NCBI GenBank assembly: GCA_030762175.1
Contig: CM060831.1
Coordinates: 95,685,501-95,749,500 of the forward strand
Reading direction: 5' to 3'
DNA: 64,000 bases
Source: Metallyticus violacea
Lineage: Eukaryota; Arthropoda; Insecta; Mantodea; Metallyticidae
This document shows, piece after piece, positions 48,015 to 58,309 of the stretch (position 1 is the stretch's first letter; the number at the start of each line of letters is the position of its first letter). The notes under the pieces are model-generated. The model had not been told where the DNA came from. It was given only the letters and a program-made list of their open reading frames with translations, and ran no database searches. The position numbers were made by a program, and so were the translations under genes.

Positions 48015-48063
48015 TTTTTGTTTATTTACAAATACTCTTTAACATCTCAGGTCATCAGCAAGT
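48015..48063 (-). repeat. SINE-B 3' tail fragment
   Basis: GTTTATTTACAAATACTCTTTAACATCTCAGGTCATCAGCA matches in parts the complement of the SINE-B tail at 40890. Only about 45 bases remain. Confidence 0.5.
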
Positions 48064-48127
48064 AGGGTGGTGGTTGGCATTAGATATGCTAATTTTGAAA
48101 TTAGTAGTGGTTTTGATGCTTTGGTGG

Positions 48128-48194
<67 letters not shown>

Positions 48195-48197
48195 GCT
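48128..48197 (+). repeat. (ATT)n microsatellite
   Basis: About 22 ATT units. The open frames through it (poly-Leu and poly-Tyr) are artefacts of the repeat. Confidence 0.95.
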
Positions 48198-48709
48198 GTT
48201 GTTGTTATTAATAATTTTATCTGTTGTTTATTTATTTATTTATTTATATTATTTTTCTACCCATGTCTTAATATTAATATTCAATTTAACTTCAATTTGT
48301 GATTTGTAATAATTTCTTAAAATTATATAAATTGCATTTTTATATTTAGTGCTTTGATTGCTCTATATTTTTTTTGTATAAAAAAACTACTAATGAATAA
48401 ATTGAACAAGCCTATTCTTCTCTACACAACTACTCTAAAAGTTATTTTCTTACAGAAGTCATTAGTTCAAAATATGCATCAAATTTTTAAAATAAGAATA
48501 ACAGATGAAATGCCATAAAGGGCTATAAATATGAAAATCTCTCTCATTATTCTTATATAATTTTACACCTTACCTTATTAGCATCATCATTGACTTGTTA
48601 AAAAGAGATATTAAATAGTAATCCTTGCAGCAGTGACATATTATGGCACATACAAAATCTGTAAGAATGAAATTAAAAGTCTGCACAAAAATTTCCATTT
48701 ACTATTTAC

Positions 48710-48810
48710 CTGAGTATTAATGCAGGATACAAGTGGGTTTTTGCTGCATCCACCATTATCTGTCATGCACTCATCTATATCTTGACAATAATATCCATTA
48801 CCAGTATAAC
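48710..48810 (-). CDS. Cubilin-like exon: calcium-binding EGF module
   Basis: 101 bp exon with acceptor ATTTTTATAG and donor GTAAATAGT. It encodes [14 protein letters not shown], again a module end followed by a DIDEC calcium-binding start, then NGGCSKNP and SCINTQ. The G-Y-x-G-N/D-G-x-x-C pattern is typical of the thrombospondin/nidogen-like EGF modules in the cubilin EGF block. It ends in phase 0 and joins the exon at 35382. The intron to the exon at 49652 is only about 0.84 kb but contains a 400 bp Penelope-type palindrome. Confidence 0.85.
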
Positions 48811-49038
48811 CTATAAAAATTGTGAATGATCTTTGTTAGAATTAAAATTATCCATTTGTAAATATTTATAAATCTTTTTAAGCCAAATTTACTACTTCAT
48901 GAGAAGCTGACAGCTTTATAAACATTAACTAAATGTAGAGATTAGCTTGAAGCTTATGTTCCATATAATAAATCCAAACAAATATGTAATGCAAAATGTT
49001 TACGGAATTTGGGAATCCACACAGTGAAACTTTTGTTA

Positions 49039-49440
49039 ATCTTATTTTGATTTAAAGTAAAACACTAAAAATCATGTCGTCACATTAAAACTCTCTTTAA
49101 GTTTCACAAACACACTTATAAAAGTAATTTTGGTACATGTTTCGTGAGGTACATTCCTCACATTGTCAACCAAAACGACGACTGAGCAGCCAATTTCAGC
49201 AAAGTATGTATGTTACTATGCTTGCTCTGGTGGTCTGTTAATGAACCACCAGAGCAAGCATAGTAACATACATACTTTGCTGAAATTGGCTGCTCAGTCG
49301 TCGTTTTGGTTGACAATGTGAGGAATGTACCTCACGAAACATGTACCAAAATTACTTTTATAAGTGTGTTTGTGAAACTTAAAGAGAGTTTTAATGTGAC
49401 AACATGATTTTTAGTGTTTTACTTTAAATCGAAATAAGAT
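49039..49440. mobile_element. Near-perfect 400 bp palindrome, Penelope-type terminus, in a cubilin intron
   Basis: Arms of about 196 bases, 49039-49234 and 49245-49440, differ at only a few bases around the loop CTGTTAATGA. The arms contain a hammerhead-like core (plus copy at 49310). It lies in the short intron between two EGF exons. Confidence 0.75.
49310..49345 (+). ncRNA. Hammerhead-like motif, altered core
   Basis: TTGACAA at 49310-49316 replaces CTGANGA, followed by the same extra T at 49317. A perfect 6 bp stem II (49318-49323 with 49330-49335), GAAAC at 49336-49340 and GTA at 49343-49345 follow. Two core bases differ from consensus, so activity is unlikely for this copy. The inverse arm has the complement. 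Confidence 0.45.
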
Positions 49441-49651
49441 GTAATGCAAAGTTGAATATGTAATTGAGTAAATTGTCTGCCTTTAACTTAATGAATATAA
49501 AAATGAAACAAATGTATGGCAGCATCATTTATTGCAGTTCAAATGTTCGTGTAGCCTAATATTTCATATTAATTTACTTTATGCATACATTAGTCTTATA
49601 AGATAATATGCATATAAAATGGTAGCAAGTTAGTAGATTTAACATGTTTAC

Positions 49652-49796
49652 CTAAAGGACAAGCTCCACAGTAAAAAGAACCAGGCACATTTATGCATTG
49701 TACAGGTGGATTCATAGAACAAGCTGGACGAGTGTTGCTATTACATTCATCCACGTCCCGAGTACATGCTCCTGTACTACTGTCTGTAGTCCAACC
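49652..49796 (-). CDS. Cubilin-like exon: calcium-binding EGF module
   Basis: 145 bp exon starting GGTTGGACT after a CTTTTTTAG acceptor and ending at GTAAACATG. The peptide starts GWTTDSSTGACTRDVDEC, closing the previous module and opening a new one with the D-x-D-E-C calcium-binding consensus. It goes on through CSMNPPVQC and the motif CINVPGSFYCGACPLG, in which PGSFYC is the typical centre of EGF_CA modules. The exon ends one base into a glycine codon, which the exon at 48810 completes. Six or more paired cysteines are intact, so the exon looks under selection, unlike the transposon relics around it. Confidence 0.85.
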
Positions 49797-49867
49797 CTAA
49801 AAAAGATAAAAAGATATAGTATTGCATTTTGATAGTTGATGATTTATTAAAGTAATGTTACTGATAT

Positions 49868-51017
49868 ATGAGGGCCACTAAAGTTTTTAGATCTGATTAT
49901 ACTGTTTACAACAAGGAAAAAAGATTTTACCAGCATCTTGCACAGTTCTTTGTTATTCAATAGTGAAAGTTTCAACCTGATCACAACCTTCATCCCTTGC
50001 CTGCAGCAGTTGGAACATTGATGTTCATTATGCACAATTGAGCTGCAGAGAGTACATTATCAACCATGTATGATTTTAAAAGTGGTTTAAACCAGCATCA
50101 ATACCTTGAAAGAATGGGTGATCTCCACAGCAGTAACTGAAGAAAATATCAATGCTGTGGAGAAAATGAAGAGAGAAGACCCCCTTGTCACATACCAGGA
50201 CATTCAGGCAATCTTGAAGATTGGATTGGGGAGTATTGCAAAAATTTTGCATGATTTCCTGAAGGTGGGCTAAGTTTCATCCAGGTTGGTGCCCCACAAC
50301 CTCACACAGAGCCAAAAGAACACCTGAGTGGAATGCCAAGAAATGCTCCAGAGATTTGATAATGGTAATTCTCACCATGTTTCTTAGATCATAACAGGTG
50401 ATGAGAAATGGATTTATCAGTATGATCCAGAAACAACATACCAATCTTCAGTGGAGGTCCTCCATGATGAAAATTCGCCTGTGAAGGTCAAAAGGGAAAA
50501 AGTATTGGCTAGAAAATGGTGGTGACTTTTTTTGGCACAACTGTTATATGGCAACAACACCTCTAGGGGATCAAAGAATAGTTACTGCACAATGGTACAC
50601 TAGGTTACACTCCTCCAATTGTTTGAAAAAGTGCAGGGAAAATGACCAACAATTGGGTTGAGGGGCACCTTGCATCATGCCAATGCATCTGTGCACATAA
50701 CACGTGAAATTGGATTTTCTCAAGGCAACCTCTATTCAACTGCCTCCCTAGAGCCCAGATCTAATACTCTGTAACTTCTTCCTGTTCTCTACAGTGGGAG
50801 AAGCAGTTTTCATTGCTTGAAGATGCTATTGCACCATACGAAGGGGCCTTAATGCAGTAATTAAGAATGACTGGCACCATTGCTTTCATTCATGGCTCAG
50901 AAGGATGGTAAGATGTAAAGAGGCTGAGGGATAGTACTTAGAAAAGATGTGATGGTAAGTTCTGAATTAAATATTTTGGGAGCCCTGTGTCTAAAAACTT
51001 TCTAAGTGACCCTTGTA
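49868..51017 (+). mobile_element. Mariner-like element, defective
   Basis: The terminal inverted repeats are AGGGCCACTAAAGTTTTTAGA near 49871 and a diverged inverse (CTAAAAACTTTCTAAGTGACCC) ending near 51012. Plus-strand blocks are YQDIQAILKIGLGSIAKIL near 50200, ITGDEKWIYQYDPET near 50390 (first catalytic D intact) and LHHANASVHITREIGF near 50675, where DNA...H-T is expected. The SPDL block is lost. It lies in the intron just upstream of the exon at 49796. Confidence 0.75.
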
Positions 51018-52170
51018 CAATCAGGCAGTTCATATAAACACCATAATTAACAAAGTTATATACTCATAGTACACAATGCAAGGTTTCATTCTACTACATT
51101 CAAGATTAACATGTTGATCTGTAAGCAATATTGACAGTAACACCATAAGGCATTGTTTTTAATCACATTATAGTGGCTTGGTGTATTAAGGATTGCTTAC
51201 TCATTTCTCCCAAAGAGCTGATATCCTAGTTTCCAGATGTATACCAACTAAATGTCCTAAGTATATCCTAGAATACTTTGCATAAATTTTTAAAGAACAT
51301 CTGCATTAGAAATGCCTGAATTATGGGCAGCATCATTTGCTCACAACAAAATTAAATTGAATTGCTAGACTATTCCATTTCAGGTAGCAAGCAGCTTGGA
51401 AGAAATTTAATAAGAAAAATCCAATTTACAATTGCATGTACTGCATGATGGTACTCTGTCATTGGGTGATATGTAAGATAAAATATCCAAATTCCCATGC
51501 TTGTTATCAAGGATGTTCTTTTACTAATGAGGCATGTAACCTCATTATACTAGCATCATCTATAATCACATTATTGGAGCTCAGAATTTTCTCAAGGGTT
51601 AAAGGAATTTACAAAGGGGCTGGAGTACTTTTATGGCCCTTGCTCACAGAAAAATGTATTTTTAAACATATGTGCATATATAAAAGTATAGATTACAATA
51701 CAAGCACCACAATAGATTACATTAAAACAAAACTTAAAGAAAAGAGCTATTCTACTTATAACAATTAGTTCATATTTCTGACCATAATACTCAAAAGATT
51801 GATCTTCTAAATTATCAAACCCATAAAATTGACAATAATTCAAATTTGTTAGAGACACAAGGAAAAACAGATTAAGTGAACTAATCGAGAAACTATCATA
51901 TGAGAAATGAAAAGATGTGTACAATGTAACACAATATAAATGAAAAATGGAATGCATTCTTCAACATTCTAAGCTTTTATTTATATAGCACTTGTTCAAT
52001 CATAAAAAACTTTACATAAATAAATTCAATCAAAAAAATTAACATCTGATTATGAAGCCACATTCTTCCATAATAAAATTAAAGATATGTTGAAAATTTT
52101 ATCAAGGAAATAAAATAAATGGATATAATTTCAATGTTAATTCAATTTGGAATTGAATACAGTGAAACAT
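51018..52170. other. Intron sequence, nothing recognised
   Basis: AT-rich. Open frames of about 110 codons occur on both strands at 51436-51957, but they show no domain, repeat or splice support. Confidence 0.4.
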
Positions 52171-52172
52171 GC

Positions 52173-52313
52173 ATTAATATCTCTTCTGAGTCAAAATATT
52201 TAGAATAATCTTTATGGTTTCATTTATATGTCCTAGGTAAATCTCATATAAGTGAAACCATAAAGCATTTTCTAAATTTTTTGACTCAGAAGAGATTATA
52301 AATGGATGTAAAT
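52173..52313. repeat. Penelope-type terminal hairpin
   Basis: CTCTTCTGAGTCAAAATATT and its inverse TTTTTTGACTCAGAAGAGAT flank TATGTCCTAGGTAAATCTCA, the same end sequence as at 62640-62710. No coding part. Confidence 0.6.
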
Positions 52314-52746
52314 ATTATATAACTAATACAAAATATGTAGACTTGCAACACAACTCAAAAAGACATATATTTATCAGGAGCAAATAAGGAATTCAAATAA
52401 CAAAGAGTTCAAAAACAAAGTGGAACTTAATAAAAAATTAGACCTCACCTCAGATGTTTGTAACATATTCAATAATTACCTCTTAGGTATAATGGCCATT
52501 GTAAATAATAGTTAACAAAGGGATTAAGAAATTCATTCTACAAACAAATAAAACTAAACTAAATGAATTTATAAATAGGTTTAATAATACAGGATCCAGA
52601 GGATGGAATGATTTGCTGCATTATAATAAAAAAAGCAAAAAATGTATTACTGTAAATTCTAGTATATTTCACTATTTTATTAAGAAAGGACTTTTTGAAA
52701 AACTTAAAATAAGAATACAAAAAATCATGTGAACAAGCTCTAGCAA

Positions 52747-52861
52747 TCCTTTCCCAATTTATCATTTCATCTCATGTAACATCGGTGTCCACTGCCTGTG
52801 GTGCCTCAGTAGTAAAAACGGGCGTTCAACACTACTCAAAAAAAAAAAAAAAAAAAAAAGA
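52747..52861 (+). mobile_element. SINE-A, 5'-truncated copy with short target-site duplication
   Basis: Only the 3' half is present: CACTGCCTGTGGTGCCTCAG, AAAACGGGCGTTCAACACTA and a poly-A of about 20. TCTAGCAA occurs at 52739-52746 and 52862-52869, an 8 bp duplication. It is inserted in LINE-E. Confidence 0.75.
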
Positions 52862-53314
52862 TCTAGCAAAGTATAGAAAAATTACCCTGACCTCTATTTT
52901 TGGAATAACATCTATATGAAAAAGAGCACTTAAAAAAATTGCAAACTTCTTAAACAATAATAATGTACTTGTTAATTTCAAACGTAATTTTAGGAAGGAC
53001 TTTCTAACATATACCACCATTGGTGATTTCATTCATGAAGTATTAAATTAAATGGATCAAGGTGAAAATGCATGGATCAATTTCTATGCTTATTAAAAGC
53101 TTTTGATAGTATACCAAATGATAGTTTATTTAGAATAACTAGAAAAGTATGTTCTAAGAGGGAAAATAAATAAACTTATAAAAATATATATATAAAAATA
53201 AATTACAATACTGTATAATTTACAGGAAATCTGGAAACTATAAAAATGATTCAATATACCCTCTAAGGTACACTATGGGGTACCATAAAGATTGGTGTTA
53301 GAACCATTATTTCT

Positions 53315-54011
53315 GGTGATTGGTAGATTGGATTCTAGTGGCCATTGGATGCTGATATTTACATTTTCCCTAGTTTCCAAATAAATAGCTTTCAAATTAT
53401 TTTTCATTTGCTTGTTACTATCAAGTTCGCTGCATTTCATTAGATGTTCTTTGCTCAGGATAGTATTCATGACCTTACACAAAGGGCAGTGACTATCTTT
53501 GACTAATTTCATTCTGAAGAGATGTTCTGACAGGCAATAATACCCAACAATCTAGCAGAATTGGTCCAATTTTTCTTGATTTCATAAAACATGTTTGAAA
53601 GTATTTAGATCTTCATAAGGTTTTCCTTCAATTTTTATTGGATATTTTATTGTTCTTGTTCAGTTTTTTATCTTTTTATAAATTTCAATTTAGAGGGAAG
53701 TTGTAAGTTGGTTTTAATTTTATGGTGCCTCTCTCTCTCTAAAATATCAGCAATCTAATTCCCCTTTAATCCCACATGACAAGGGATCCATTATAAAACT
53801 ATTCTTGTATTTCTGATCTGGATTATATGATATAATTTTCTTATTTCATTTATAGAGTTTGTTGGTGGGTAACTGTAATTCATTATACTTTATAGTGCTG
53901 CTTTAGAGTCACTTAAGATAGCGGTGTGCAGTAATCCCACATCCTTGTGGTGCATCTGAGTAATGCAAGTGGATTACAGCTATGGTAAGTTTTCCAAGAT
54001 GTAAAAGGTTT
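53315..54011 (-). mobile_element. LINE-A copy with 5' inversion and 11 bp target-site duplication
   Basis: 53325-53925 is LINE-A in minus orientation: knuckle KLVKDSHCPLCK...H-L-M-K-C with all four ligands intact, then RNase H. 53930-54011 matches the LINE-A 5' region in plus orientation (GTGGATTACAGCTATGGTAA against the complement near 13165). CCATTATTTCT lies at 53304-53314 and 54012-54022. The frame of LINE-E continues across once the insert is ignored. Confidence 0.8.
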
Positions 54012-54040
54012 CCATTATTTCTTGATTTATGTAAATAACT

Positions 54041-54172
54041 TTCTTGAAGGATCTGCATATAAAGTAATGACATATGCAGGTGATACAATACTAATATGCA
54101 GAAAAATATAACTTTCTTGAAGAATCTGCATTTAAGTAATGACATATGCAGGTGATAATACTAATATGCAGA
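54041..54172 (+). repeat. Tandem duplication of about 66 bp in a reverse transcriptase relic
   Basis: AACTTTCTTGAAGGATCTGC to AATATGCAGAAAAATAT is followed at once by a second copy with small differences. The unit spans the YAGD catalytic block of LINE-E. Confidence 0.8.
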
Positions 54173-54774
54173 ACAATAGTTTTAAAACTTTAAGATGCAC
54201 AAATAAAAGTTTAATGTGTATATTATTATTCCTGTACAAAAATGAATTGAGTCTAAAATCTCAACAAACTAAATGCATTTTATTTTGTTAAAATTTTAAA
54301 TACAAAAATTAACAACAGAAGAACTGACCAAACTGCAAGCCATTATTTCCTTGCAATGACTTACAGGAAATGTTGTCATACTAGAAATATACTCAAGAAA
54401 TGTTTAACAAAATTGGAAAAAATATTTACTTATAAAATAGTTCTCTACATATTTAGATACTAAAATCTTCATAAATTAATACTATGGAATTATTACCCAC
54501 ATTTAGATTATGGGATTGAAATATGGGGGAAGTCAGCATAAAAAAAATAAACACATGTCTCTTGCTCTGGAAATATCTATCAGAAGCACCTTCTAATTAA
54601 AGCAGAACCCTGTAAATAGACATTTAAGAATAATAATATCCTTATAGTCATAGCTGTTTATGGATAAAAAGTGATAATGAAAACTGATAGATCTGTACCA
54701 GTAATACATAAGAGCATGTATATTAAATAGCTAAAAAAATAATATCAATTTCTCATTGGAATTATTCTTTACCT

Positions 54775-55050
54775 CATATTACCAATTTACAAACAGAGGT
54801 TAAACAAGAATGAGGACTTAGGCAGGGTTGTAAATTAAGTCCAATTTTGTTTAATTTGTTCATAGATGACATTATGGAAGGATTAAAAGTGGTTGATATA
54901 CATATGCCTGCTATGACAATATTGAAACTCCCTGCAGATAGTCCAATGATAGGATTAAGAAATGTCATAGTGGAAATTGTGTTTTGAAAAATGGGGTTTT
55001 AAGTAAATCAAAGTAAAACAAGGATTATTATGATAAAATCATTAAATATG
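54775..55050 (+). pseudogene. LINE reverse transcriptase fragment
   Basis: The plus strand reads GLRQGCKLSPILFNLFIDD at about 54814-54870, a strong RT block 4 with Q-G. MEGLKVVDIHMPAM follows. It ends where the palindrome at 55033 begins. It is the same family as 1-620. Confidence 0.7.
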
Positions 55051-55246
55051 GTGTCTACACACTCTTAATGCTTCACTTACTTTTTGAAGTATGGAACCAG
55101 TTTTAAAGACACATCATCTTTATCCTCAGTCAACATGACGACATGGGTGCCAAGGATGAAGATGATGTGTCTTTGAAACCGGTTCCATTCTTCAAAAAGT
55201 AAGTGAAGCATTAAGAGTGTGTAGACAACATATTTAATGATTTTAT
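55033..55246. mobile_element. Penelope-type terminal palindrome
   Basis: The arms, about 55033-55130 and 55150-55246, are inverted: CTTAATGCTTCACTTACTTT against AAAGTAAGTGAAGCATTAAG. The right arm has AGGATGAAGATGATGTGTCT followed by TTGAAACCGGTTCC. That is a decayed hammerhead-like arrangement with GAAAC at 55175-55179, but the CUGANGA side reads CCAAGGA. Confidence 0.65.
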
Positions 55247-55349
55247 CATTTAATGAGCTTCACTGTGTTAGTTCCATATAGAAATTTTTATAATACTATA
55301 ATTTTTTATAATTTTAAATTTTTTATAATTTTAAAAGATTTTCTTGAAA

Positions 55350-56050
55350 TACTAATTGGAACTTGTACAGTGGAGGTAAACATATAATTAAAATCAATGT
55401 ATGATTGAATCAAACTGCAGTCTTATTGGCTCTGCTTACTAGTTTAAATTTTAGTACAAGTTTCATGGACCTTTGTCCACATCCTGAGCTAGTGGTCAAC
55501 TGCTGGATAATTCTTTATGCTTTGGGGATACATATTCTGCTCTGGGGACTTTGGGGATGAGCTTAAAGTTTATGTTTTCATTCCATGAAGTGTCAAGTTC
55601 ATTAATCTGTCTCTGTATTTGTAAATGTAGTTTTTCTGTCCTGTTGCTAACTTTGTAGATCCTTGTAGTGATTTTAATAATTTTGCTTTATTTACTATGT
55701 CATGCTTTTCTGTCCAGAAATGAGATGCTACTGATTTCTCCATTTTTTTGTATTTCAAGGTCCTGAAATGCTCCTTTAACCATGTGCCTATGTTTCTTTT
55801 TGTTTTTCCAATACAGACTTTTTCACATTCTGCACAATTTATTTTTGATAAATGCTTTCTTTTTTTTCTGGTGGAATACTGTCATTAATATTGTTATTCA
55901 GGAAAATTTTAGCATTAAATCTATTTACAGGTGCCAATCTGATATTAAAATCTTTTAGAATATTTTGAAAATTTTGCGTAGCCCACAAATGGTATGTGAA
56001 CTATTTAAAAATTATCTAATCTTTTCCTACTGAAAGTGTTGTGGATTCTT
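55350..56050 (-). pseudogene. Penelope-like relic (GIY-YIG endonuclease end and terminus)
   Basis: Minus-strand translation from about 55850 gives INCAECEKVCIGKTKRNI, a decayed GIY-YIG block in which V-C-I-G stands for Y-V-G. KYKKMEKSVASHFWTEKHDI and VNKAKLLKSLQGSTKLATG lie at 55758-55640. The 3' side at 55520-55455 has a hammerhead-like arrangement with the core reading CTCAGGA, a GTGGAC/GTCCAT stem, and GAAAC. It is a different subfamily from the element at 60.4 kb. Confidence 0.7.
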
Positions 56051-56079
56051 TAATAAGTTTTTGCTTCTTTATTATGCTA

Positions 56080-57310
56080 TTTAAAAAAGGTAAGAAATTA
56101 AGAAGAAATAAAAAATGGGTATTTAACTGAGCAATACAAAATTAGCAATGAATTTGGTGAGGAAATGTTCATTTAATTTATAGCACCGATGATGAAATTG
56201 GTATGGTTTGAAAGAATGTATTGTGCCTTGGTAGAATTAAGATAGGAATATGCAATTACCCATCTTGAAATGGAATTGAAATAATGAGATCAAGAAAATG
56301 GACTGCATTTTGAGATTTCCTTACAAGTTAACATTAGGTATACTCAAAATACAGCCAATATAGGAGTTCTCTTGGAATTAGGGAAAGTTGATGTGAGAGG
56401 GATGGTAATGGAAAGGACACTGAAATATTGGTATCAGATAAATCAGATGTCAAAAGATAACATAGTGAAGGTTTGTTTAAGAAATCAGCAGAAACATTTA
56501 AATAGTAATAACTGACTAGAAAGTATTAAGGATCAATGGAGAAAAATTGACTAAGTGATTTATATTTTTTAATGGTGTTTAACACCTGTTTTTACTACTG
56601 AGGCACCACAGAGGGTGGACACTGATGATACATGAGATGAAATGATATATTGGGAAAGGATTTTTTTTATTAAGGAAGAAAATGTTCCAGGCCTAAGTTT
56701 AGGGTACCTCTCTGGCATTTGCCATTTATGAGGACTGAGGAAAACCTGGAAAAAACCTCATTCAGAGAGGACAGTCCTGGCAGGATTCAAACCCCAGAAC
56801 TTGCACTCACAAGTCCGTGCCTTAGCAACCTTGGCCACCAGTGGCGGTGATTAGGTGATATATGGTTTGCATGAGAAAACATGGGTTTGTGGGGGCATTT
56901 GGTTCATGTTTGAGAATATGCATAGACAGGTTTTAGGTATGGTAATATATGAGAAAAGCTTTAATATATTATAAGTCTTTCAAGGTATGAAGGATATGTA
57001 TATTGAAAGGTGCAACAGACAGGAAAAAGAAGAAATGGCCTCATTTAGACTGGAGGTTTGGAAGCTGTGGTTTGAGAAATAATGCTCCATATATTATACA
57101 TAAAATGTGAAGAGCAGGAAGATGCTGTACACACATTCTGTTAAAATGTAAAGGTAATGAGGAATTGAGGAAGGTTTTAATTAGAGAGAAATGGTTGAAC
57201 AGCAATAAGGAATTGGAAATCAAGAAAAATTTTGATTGGGTGAGTTTTTATGGAGAATAAAGTTGAAATGGAAAAAGTCAGTGGAAAAGATGGAATAAAT
57301 CACATTTAGT
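56080..57310 (+). pseudogene. LINE 3' relic, interrupted by SINE-A
   Basis: After the SINE, plus-strand residues WPHLDWRFGSCGLRNNAPY and RAGRCCTHILLKCKGNEELR, then EKWLNSNKELEIKKNFDWV, at 57030-57240 form a coherent C-terminal region with a C-C-x-H-I-L-L-K-C knuckle. 56080-56560 has only weak matches. Probably the same non-LTR group as 46640-47300. Confidence 0.5.
56570..56853 (-). mobile_element. SINE-A, full-length copy
   Basis: On the plus strand it runs from AATGGTGTTTAACACCTGTTTTTACTACTG-like sequence at 56570 to CCTTGGCCACCAGTGGCGG near 56850. The B box complement GGATTCAAACC is intact in form. Imperfect flanking repeats (AAGTGATTTAT / AGGTGATATAT) may be the target-site duplication. 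Confidence 0.8.
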
Positions 57311-57930
57311 TACCACACCTGGTTATCAGTTGGTATTTTTACAGTTAAAAAATTTGTTAAATTTGGTCTTTATATGTGTTTAAATAATTGTGTGAAAAGA
57401 TTCATTTGTTGATTGTTAGTTGAAAAGGAGCTATATTTAAAGATGATTATTGCTAAGATTAGGTATAATTTTTTGTGTAACAATAAGATGAAGATGAAAC
57501 AGGTGTCTTCTGGATAGTCTAGTAGTAGACTATTGATTAGCCAGAAACAGGTATATGTAGTGAGGAGTAAATTCTTGGTTTAAAATTAAGGTTGATTTAA
57601 TCCTAATACATTGTTTATAAAAGAAATTATAATGGGTAATACCTAGAAATTGGTCAGGGCCAAAATTAGGTGGTTGCCACTTTGTAATGTTTTTGGCACA
57701 TTAATACAAAATATTAAATATCAAATTTACATAAAAAATGCAGATGAAGATTCATTCAACAAAAGATTAAAAATGTGCCTAATAGAAAAATATCCCTACA
57801 GGCTGTAAGACAAGAAAATATGCCCATGATTGCATAGATTGTTCTGACCATGCTTAATTCTAGTACTTACAAGTCTACAAGCAATAAGGACAACATAAAC
57901 TTAAGACATAATAAGTATATTTTTAAATAG
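57311..57930. other. Intron sequence, nothing recognised
   Basis: AT-rich. No element was recognised. Confidence 0.35.
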
Positions 57931-57935
57931 CAGGA

Positions 57936-58045
57936 ATTTACACAGTGAAATATAGAATTTTGCAATTTTTAATGAGGAAATCACACTAATTTTGATCTCA
58001 AAATTAGTGAAATTTGAAAGGTTTTCTCATAAAAAATTGCAAAAT
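57936..58045. repeat. Penelope-type terminal hairpin remnant
   Basis: ACAGTGAAATATAGAATTTTGCAATTTTTAATGAGGAAAT-like sequence has a partial inverse (ATTTGAAAGGTTTTCTCAT...AAAATTGCAAAAT). It is related to the hairpins at 744 and 18558. It lies about 110 bases from the EGF exon. Confidence 0.5.
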
Positions 58046-58158
58046 AAAGACATTATGCTAGGAATGTTGGCGATTCAAGCTGTATTAGTAAAGCATTCAA
58101 GTTCTTTTGAATTAATAATTTGAATTTCTTTTAGGCAATGCATGACATTTATAATTAC

Positions 58159-58309
58159 CTGATCACATATACATTTATATGCTCTACCACCTGAAGTAGC
58201 CTGGTTTATGCATGTTCCATGTCCGCATAATTCATTAGAAGAAGAACTTGAGCAATCATTTGAACGCTGAGTGCAGTGTACGCCAAACCATCCAGTAGCA
58301 CATATACAT
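58159..58309 (-). CDS. Cubilin-like exon: EGF module end plus next EGF-like module
   Basis: 151 bp exon, the most upstream one seen. The acceptor TTATCTTGCAG precedes 58309 and the donor GTAATTAT follows 58159. Its first base completes a split codon. The peptide begins CICATGWFGVHC, the closing C-x-C...G-(W/F)-x-G-x-x-C signature of an EGF module. It continues into a new module with a five-serine stretch, C-G-H-G-T-C and Y-K-C-I-C. It ends in phase 0 and joins the exon at 49796 through an 8.4 kb intron. The role is extracellular, in the EGF block before the CUB domains. No signal peptide is present here, so earlier exons must exist to the right. Confidence 0.8.

Larger units (their letters stand above)
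52330..54700 (+). pseudogene. LINE-E relic, interrupted by a SINE and a LINE-A insertion
   Basis: The plus strand gives, with stops, RKITLTSIFGITSI near 52880, NFLNNNNVLVNFKRNF near 52945-52990 and a K-A-F-D-S-I-P block (decayed, near 53098). GKINKLIKIYI is near 53165, LEPLFL near 53300, then after the insertion LIYVNNFLEGS near 54025 and VMTYAGDTILICR near 54067. A post-RT block with HTHLDYGIE-like residues is near 54500. This is a CR1/jockey-group RT. Insertions are at 52747-52861 and 53315-54011. Confidence 0.65.
3467..58309 (-). other. Cubilin-like gene, internal segment (nine exons)
   Basis: Nine exons on the minus strand join without a frame break. They lie at 58309-58159, 49796-49652, 48810-48710, 35382-35256, 24798-24565, 23896-23753, 17685-17489, 13996-13834 and 3651-3467. 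All have AG acceptors and GT donors, mostly GTAAGT/GTATNT-like. Phases match at every junction and the coding total is 1,447 bp. The product runs EGF-like modules, then one full CUB domain, then half of another. Known biology: cubilin is a large peripheral membrane receptor with a block of EGF modules followed by many CUB domains; it binds ligands for endocytosis with amnionless. The EGF-to-CUB transition is what points to cubilin rather than tolloid or other CUB/EGF proteins. The start codon, the upstream EGF exons and the remaining CUB exons are outside the window. Introns range from about 0.7 to 13.7 kb and hold nearly all the transposons described here. Confidence 0.85.

Noticed and set aside
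48067..48309. Open frames with poly-Leu or poly-Tyr
   Set aside because: Direct translation of an ATT microsatellite.
51436..51957. Overlapping open frames of about 110 codons on both strands
   Set aside because: No domain, repeat, splice signal or codon bias; they overlap each other antisense.
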